From DAHUYF01 sp963838385 (GTDB lineage Bacteria; Pseudomonadota; Alphaproteobacteria; ATCC43930; CGMCC-115725): DNA of 64,000 bases. Where the stretch lies: positions 62,001-126,000 of the forward strand of contig CAWIRE010000001.1 of the NCBI GenBank assembly GCA_963838385.1, written 5' to 3'. A model generated the notes under the pieces. It saw only the letters and a program-made list of their open reading frames with translations. It was not told where the DNA came from and ran no database searches. A program made the translations under genes and the position numbers. Shown in pieces: positions 61,501 to 64,000 of the stretch (positions are counted from its first letter, which is position 1; each line of letters begins with the position of its first letter).

Positions 61501-61668
61501 ATGGCCAAGTCCAATACCGTCTTGATCAAGCTCGTGAGCAGCGCGGATACCGGTTACTACTACGTAACCAAGAAGAACCCGCGCGCGAAAACCGAGAAGA
61601 TCGAGCTCAAGAAATACGATCCGGTCGCGCGCAAGCACGTGCTCTTCAAGGAATCGAAGATCAAGTAG
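61501..61668 (+). CDS. rpmG: 50S ribosomal protein L33
   Basis: A 55-residue basic ribosomal protein: MAKSNTVLIKLVSSADTGYY, KKNPRAKTEKIELKKYDP and a KHVLFKESKIK end. It lacks the CxxC pairs of the zinc-binding paralogue, so it is the Cys-free form. An AAGGGATACGGACC segment precedes the ATG, and an intrinsic terminator follows 18 bases after the stop. Confidence 0.96.
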   Translation: MAKSNTVLIKLVSSADTGYYYVTKKNPRAKTEKIELKKYDPVARKHVLFKESKIK

Positions 61669-61686
61669 CCTGCCCCGAGCGCACGG

Positions 61687-61716
61687 AAAGCCGCCCCCGG
61701 GAGGGCGGCTTTTTTG
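61687..61716 (+). terminator. Intrinsic terminator of rpmG
   Basis: A GC-rich stem, AGCCGCCC and GGGCGGCT, is followed by TTTTTT. It is the clearest rho-independent terminator in the window and ends the L33 transcript. Confidence 0.9.
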
Positions 61717-61755
61717 TTGCCAGCGCGACGCCACCGGCGTCGTCGCTGGCGCCGT

Positions 61756-63150
61756 CTAGGAAGCCTGGCTGACCGGCAGGATTTCCGCCACCGAGCCCGC
61801 CACGCAGTTGCGGCCGCGGCCCTTGGCCTCGTAGAGCGCCTTGTCGGCGCGTTGCAGCACCGCCGTGGCGCTGTCGCCGCCTTCGCGCGTCACGGCGATC
61901 CCGACGCTGATCGTCACGTTGATCTCGCCCAGCCCCTCGCCCAGTGCGATCGGCTTGGCAGCGACGACCGCGCGCAACCGCTCGGCAACCATGGCGGCAA
62001 CCGCGAGCTGGGTCTCCGGCATGACCACGACGAATTCCTCGCCGCCATAGCGCGCGACGAGATCGAAGCCGCGCACGTGCCGCGCGATCCGGCCCGCCAC
62101 CTCGCGCAGCACGACATCGCCGACGGGATGGCCATGCTCGTCATTGACGCGCTTGAAGTAGTCGATGTCGAGCATCAGCACCGCCGGTCCCTGCGCACCG
62201 TCGGCGGCGCGCATCATCAGCCCGTCGAGATGAGCCATGAGATAGCGCCGGTTGTAGAGCCCGGTGAGGCTGTCGGTGAGCGCCAGCGCCAGGCTGCGCT
62301 GGTAATTGTCCTGCAGCCGGTCCTGCAGTCGCTTGCGCCGGATCTGGGTGCGCGCCCGCGCGGTGAGCTCGTTCTTGTCCAGCGGCCGCACGATGTAGTC
62401 GTTGGCGCCGAGGTCGAGCCCCTTGGCAAGGCGCGGCACCTCGTCGCCGTCGGCGACGAGCAGGATCGGCACCAGCCGGCTCGCCTCATGGGCGCGCAGC
62501 TGCGCCACCAGGCGCAGGGCGTCCTGCTCGCCGGCCAGGCTCAGGATCACCAGATCGATCGAGGCGTCGGCCATGTCGCGCAGCTGCTCGGGGCTGGTCG
62601 GGCGCAGCACCGAGGTGGCAACGGCCTGCAGCATCTCGCTGACGCGCTCGGCGGCGAAGCCGCTCTCTTCCCACAGCAGGACGCGCGCGCCCGTCAGATC
62701 CTCGGCGCGCCGCGGCTCGGCGATGACGGTGTCGAAACGGCCATAGACCTCCTCGCGCAGCCGCCACTCCTCGGTCATGCGCTTCAACCGCACCAGCGAG
62801 CGCACGCGGGCGAAGAGGGCGACGTCGTTCACCGGCTTGGTGAGAAAGTCGTCGGCGCCGGCCTGCAGCCCGCGCACGCGATCGGCGACTTCCGAAAGCG
62901 CCGTCACCATCACCACCGGGATATCCGCGGTCGACGGATCGCTCTTGAGCTTGCGACAGACCTCGAACCCGTCCATCTCCGGCATCATGACGTCGAGCAG
63001 GATGATGTCGGGATGATCGCTGCTCGCCAGGTCGAGCGCCTCGCGGCCGCCCGAGGCGGTGATCACGGTGAAGTATTCGCTCGACAGCTTGGCGTCGAGC
63101 AGGCGGACGTTGACCTCAACGTCATCGACAACCAACACCCGCGCCGACAT
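61756..63150 (-). CDS. pleD: PleD-type response regulator/diguanylate cyclase
   Basis: A 464-residue protein with two receiver domains and a GGDEF domain. The first receiver has Asp53 in IILLDVMMPEMDGFE; the second reads DLVILSLAGEQ, so its phospho-acceptor is replaced and it serves as an adaptor. The cyclase has ARYGGEEFVVVMPE as active site and RGFD five residues before it, an intact inhibitory I-site (RxxD). It makes cyclic di-GMP, which controls cell-cycle polarity in Caulobacter. It begins 10 bases after divK. Confidence 0.94.
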   Translation of the reverse strand: MSARVLVVDDVEVNVRLLDAKLSSEYFTVITASGGREALDLASSDHPDIILLDVMMPEMDGFEVCRKLKSDPSTADIPVVMVTALSEVADRVRGLQAGADDFLTKPVNDVALFARVRSLVRLKRMTEEWRLREEVYGRFDTVIAEPRRAEDLTGARVLLWEESGFAAERVSEMLQAVATSVLRPTSPEQLRDMADASIDLVILSLAGEQDALRLVAQLRAHEASRLVPILLVADGDEVPRLAKGLDLGANDYIVRPLDKNELTARARTQIRRKRLQDRLQDNYQRSLALALTDSLTGLYNRRYLMAHLDGLMMRAADGAQGPAVLMLDIDYFKRVNDEHGHPVGDVVLREVAGRIARHVRGFDLVARYGGEEFVVVMPETQLAVAAMVAERLRAVVAAKPIALGEGLGEINVTISVGIAVTREGGDSATAVLQRADKALYEAKGRGRNCVAGSVAEILPVSQAS

Positions 63151-63160
63151 GGGCTCGCTC

Positions 63161-63526
63161 TCAGCTCAGGAAACGTTCGACGGTCTGCAGGAAATTGGCT
63201 ACCGAGATCGGCTTGGCGATGTAGGCCTCGCAGCCGCCTTCCCGGATCTTCTCCTCGTCTCCCTTCATGGCGAAGGCGGTGACGGCGATGATCGGGATCA
63301 TCTTGAGGTCGTCATCCTCCTTGATCCATTTCGTCACCTCGAGGCCGGATACCTCGGGCAATTGAATGTCCATGAGGATGAGATCAGGATGATGCTGGCG
63401 CGCGAGCTTCAACGCCTCCATGCCGTCCTTGGTCTGCAGCGTGGCATAGCCATGCGCTTCCAGCAGGTCATGGAAGAGCTTCATGTTGAGGTCGTTGTCC
63501 TCGACGATGAGAACACGTTTGCTCAT
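63161..63526 (-). CDS. divK: Single-domain response regulator DivK
   Basis: A 121-residue receiver: MSKRVLIVEDNDLNMKLFHD, Asp53 in LILMDIQLPEVSGLEVTKW, IAVTAFAMKGDEEKIREGGC and AYIAKPISVANFL. These are closely DivK-like. DivK signals to DivL, CckA and PleC/DivJ in the alphaproteobacterial cell-cycle network. The ATG at 63526 is followed closely by pleD, the conserved divK-pleD operon. Confidence 0.95.
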   Translation of the reverse strand: MSKRVLIVEDNDLNMKLFHDLLEAHGYATLQTKDGMEALKLARQHHPDLILMDIQLPEVSGLEVTKWIKEDDDLKMIPIIAVTAFAMKGDEEKIREGGCEAYIAKPISVANFLQTVERFLS

Positions 63527-63710
63527 TGGAATATCCTTGCCTTCTCGTGACCAGAACGACACTCGCCGCAACACGGGGCCCCAGCTCGGCGGCCTCACAA
63601 TTCCACGCTTTTCCCGCGCTTTGATACCTATAGTTTGGTTTACCTTAAGATTTCGTAACTTTTGAGCATCCCCTCAAACGAGGGTCGCGGAAAAGGCGGG
63701 ACGGCCGGCG

Positions 63711-64000
63711 ATGCGCATCGGGATCGATCTCGGGGGCACCAAGATCGCGGCGGCCGCGCTCGATCGGCACGGCACCGTCGAAGTAGAGATGCGCGCCACA
63801 ACTCCGGCGGGTGATTATGCCGGCACGATCGACGCGGTGCGGCGCCTCGTCGCCGAGATCGAGGCGGGACTCGGCCGGCGCTGCACGGTCGGGATCGGCA
63901 TTCCGGGCTCGCTGTCGCCGACCACCGGGCTGATCCGGAACGCCAATTCGACCTGGCTGAACGGCCGGCGCTTCGATCGCGATCTCACCGCGGCGCTGGA
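63711..64000 (+). CDS. ROK family sugar kinase, truncated by the window edge
   Basis: The open frame from ATG 63711 continues past the window end. It starts MRIGIDLGGTKIAAAALDRH, the phosphate-binding motif of ROK kinases, and later VGIGIPGSLSPTTGLIRNAN and STWLNGRRFDRDL. These are N-terminal fructokinase/glucokinase features. It is divergent from divK. The substrate sugar cannot be told from this part. Confidence 0.88.
   Translation, partial: MRIGIDLGGTKIAAAALDRHGTVEVEMRATTPAGDYAGTIDAVRRLVAEIEAGLGRRCTVGIGIPGSLSPTTGLIRNANSTWLNGRRFDRDLTAAL

Overview
The window is 64 kb of GC-rich DNA from an alphaproteobacterium. The gene content suggests a Rhodospirillales-type organism: a DivK-PleD pair, YajQ, an encapsulated-ferritin-like protein of the Rhodospirillum type, a TAXI-type binding protein, and many overlapping, translationally coupled genes. 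The order is an inference and no species can be named. Most of the window is ordinary chromosomal housekeeping. Two likely defence islands and one polymorphic-toxin locus interrupt it, and both islands have lower GC than their surroundings.

Layout. 0.05-3.8 kb holds a three-gene ABC-three-component (ABC-3C) conflict operon on the minus strand: a DUF4297-type nuclease, a winged-helix middle component and a Rad50-like ATPase. The nuclease gene is interrupted by an in-frame TGA. 3.8-4.3 kb has no gene. 4.3-7.1 kb is a minus-strand operon (pdxH, a CDF cation exporter, an SDR, an ACT-domain regulator). 7.3-9.4 kb holds a DnaJ-like chaperone and a YihY membrane protein. 9.8-14.7 kb is a plus-strand run: fabI, aroC, an AhpD-like protein, sppA and a Met-rich Spy-like protein behind an FNR-type site. 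14.8-23.4 kb holds mixed metabolic, envelope and RNA-modification genes. 23.6-26.8 kb is the isoprenoid cluster xseB-ispA-dxs, with ispA apparently frameshifted. 26.9-32.2 kb holds a deacetylase, a TAXI protein, a FAD oxidoreductase, a cupin and a histidine kinase with a c-type heme motif.

32.2-38.5 kb is a polymorphic-toxin locus read on the minus strand: a Sec-exported Rhs protein with several single-base frameshifts, its small immunity-like gene, an orphan Rhs C-terminal cassette with a different toxin, a second immunity-like gene, a 285-bp element with terminal inverted repeats and one more small gene. 38.6-40.2 kb returns to the core (DUF423, YajQ, tRNA-Glu).

40.6-45.2 kb, just after tRNA-Glu(CTC), holds the most interesting locus. 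It is a tightly overlapping operon of a ComEC-like metallo-beta-lactamase-fold protein whose C-terminal tail ends in glycine, a 748-residue E2-E1-JAB triple fusion, and a patatin-like phospholipase. It has the conjugation and effector logic of type II CBASS, but no CD-NTase was seen; the MBL protein occupies that place.

45.6-64 kb is core again: hemD, small envelope proteins, an EncFtn-like ferritin with no encapsulin shell gene beside it, YjbQ, an HpnL-like membrane protein, a cyclase, a four-gene envelope operon, pyroglutamyl peptidase, aldo/keto reductase, aldose epimerase, an FtsH paralogue, L33, pleD, divK and the start of a ROK kinase.

At least nine apparent single-base frameshifts or stops fall between 26.3 and 47.7 kb, mostly in short G/C runs and including one in ispA. 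I noticed no frameshift elsewhere in the window. They may be assembly errors, so broken genes there should be read with caution.
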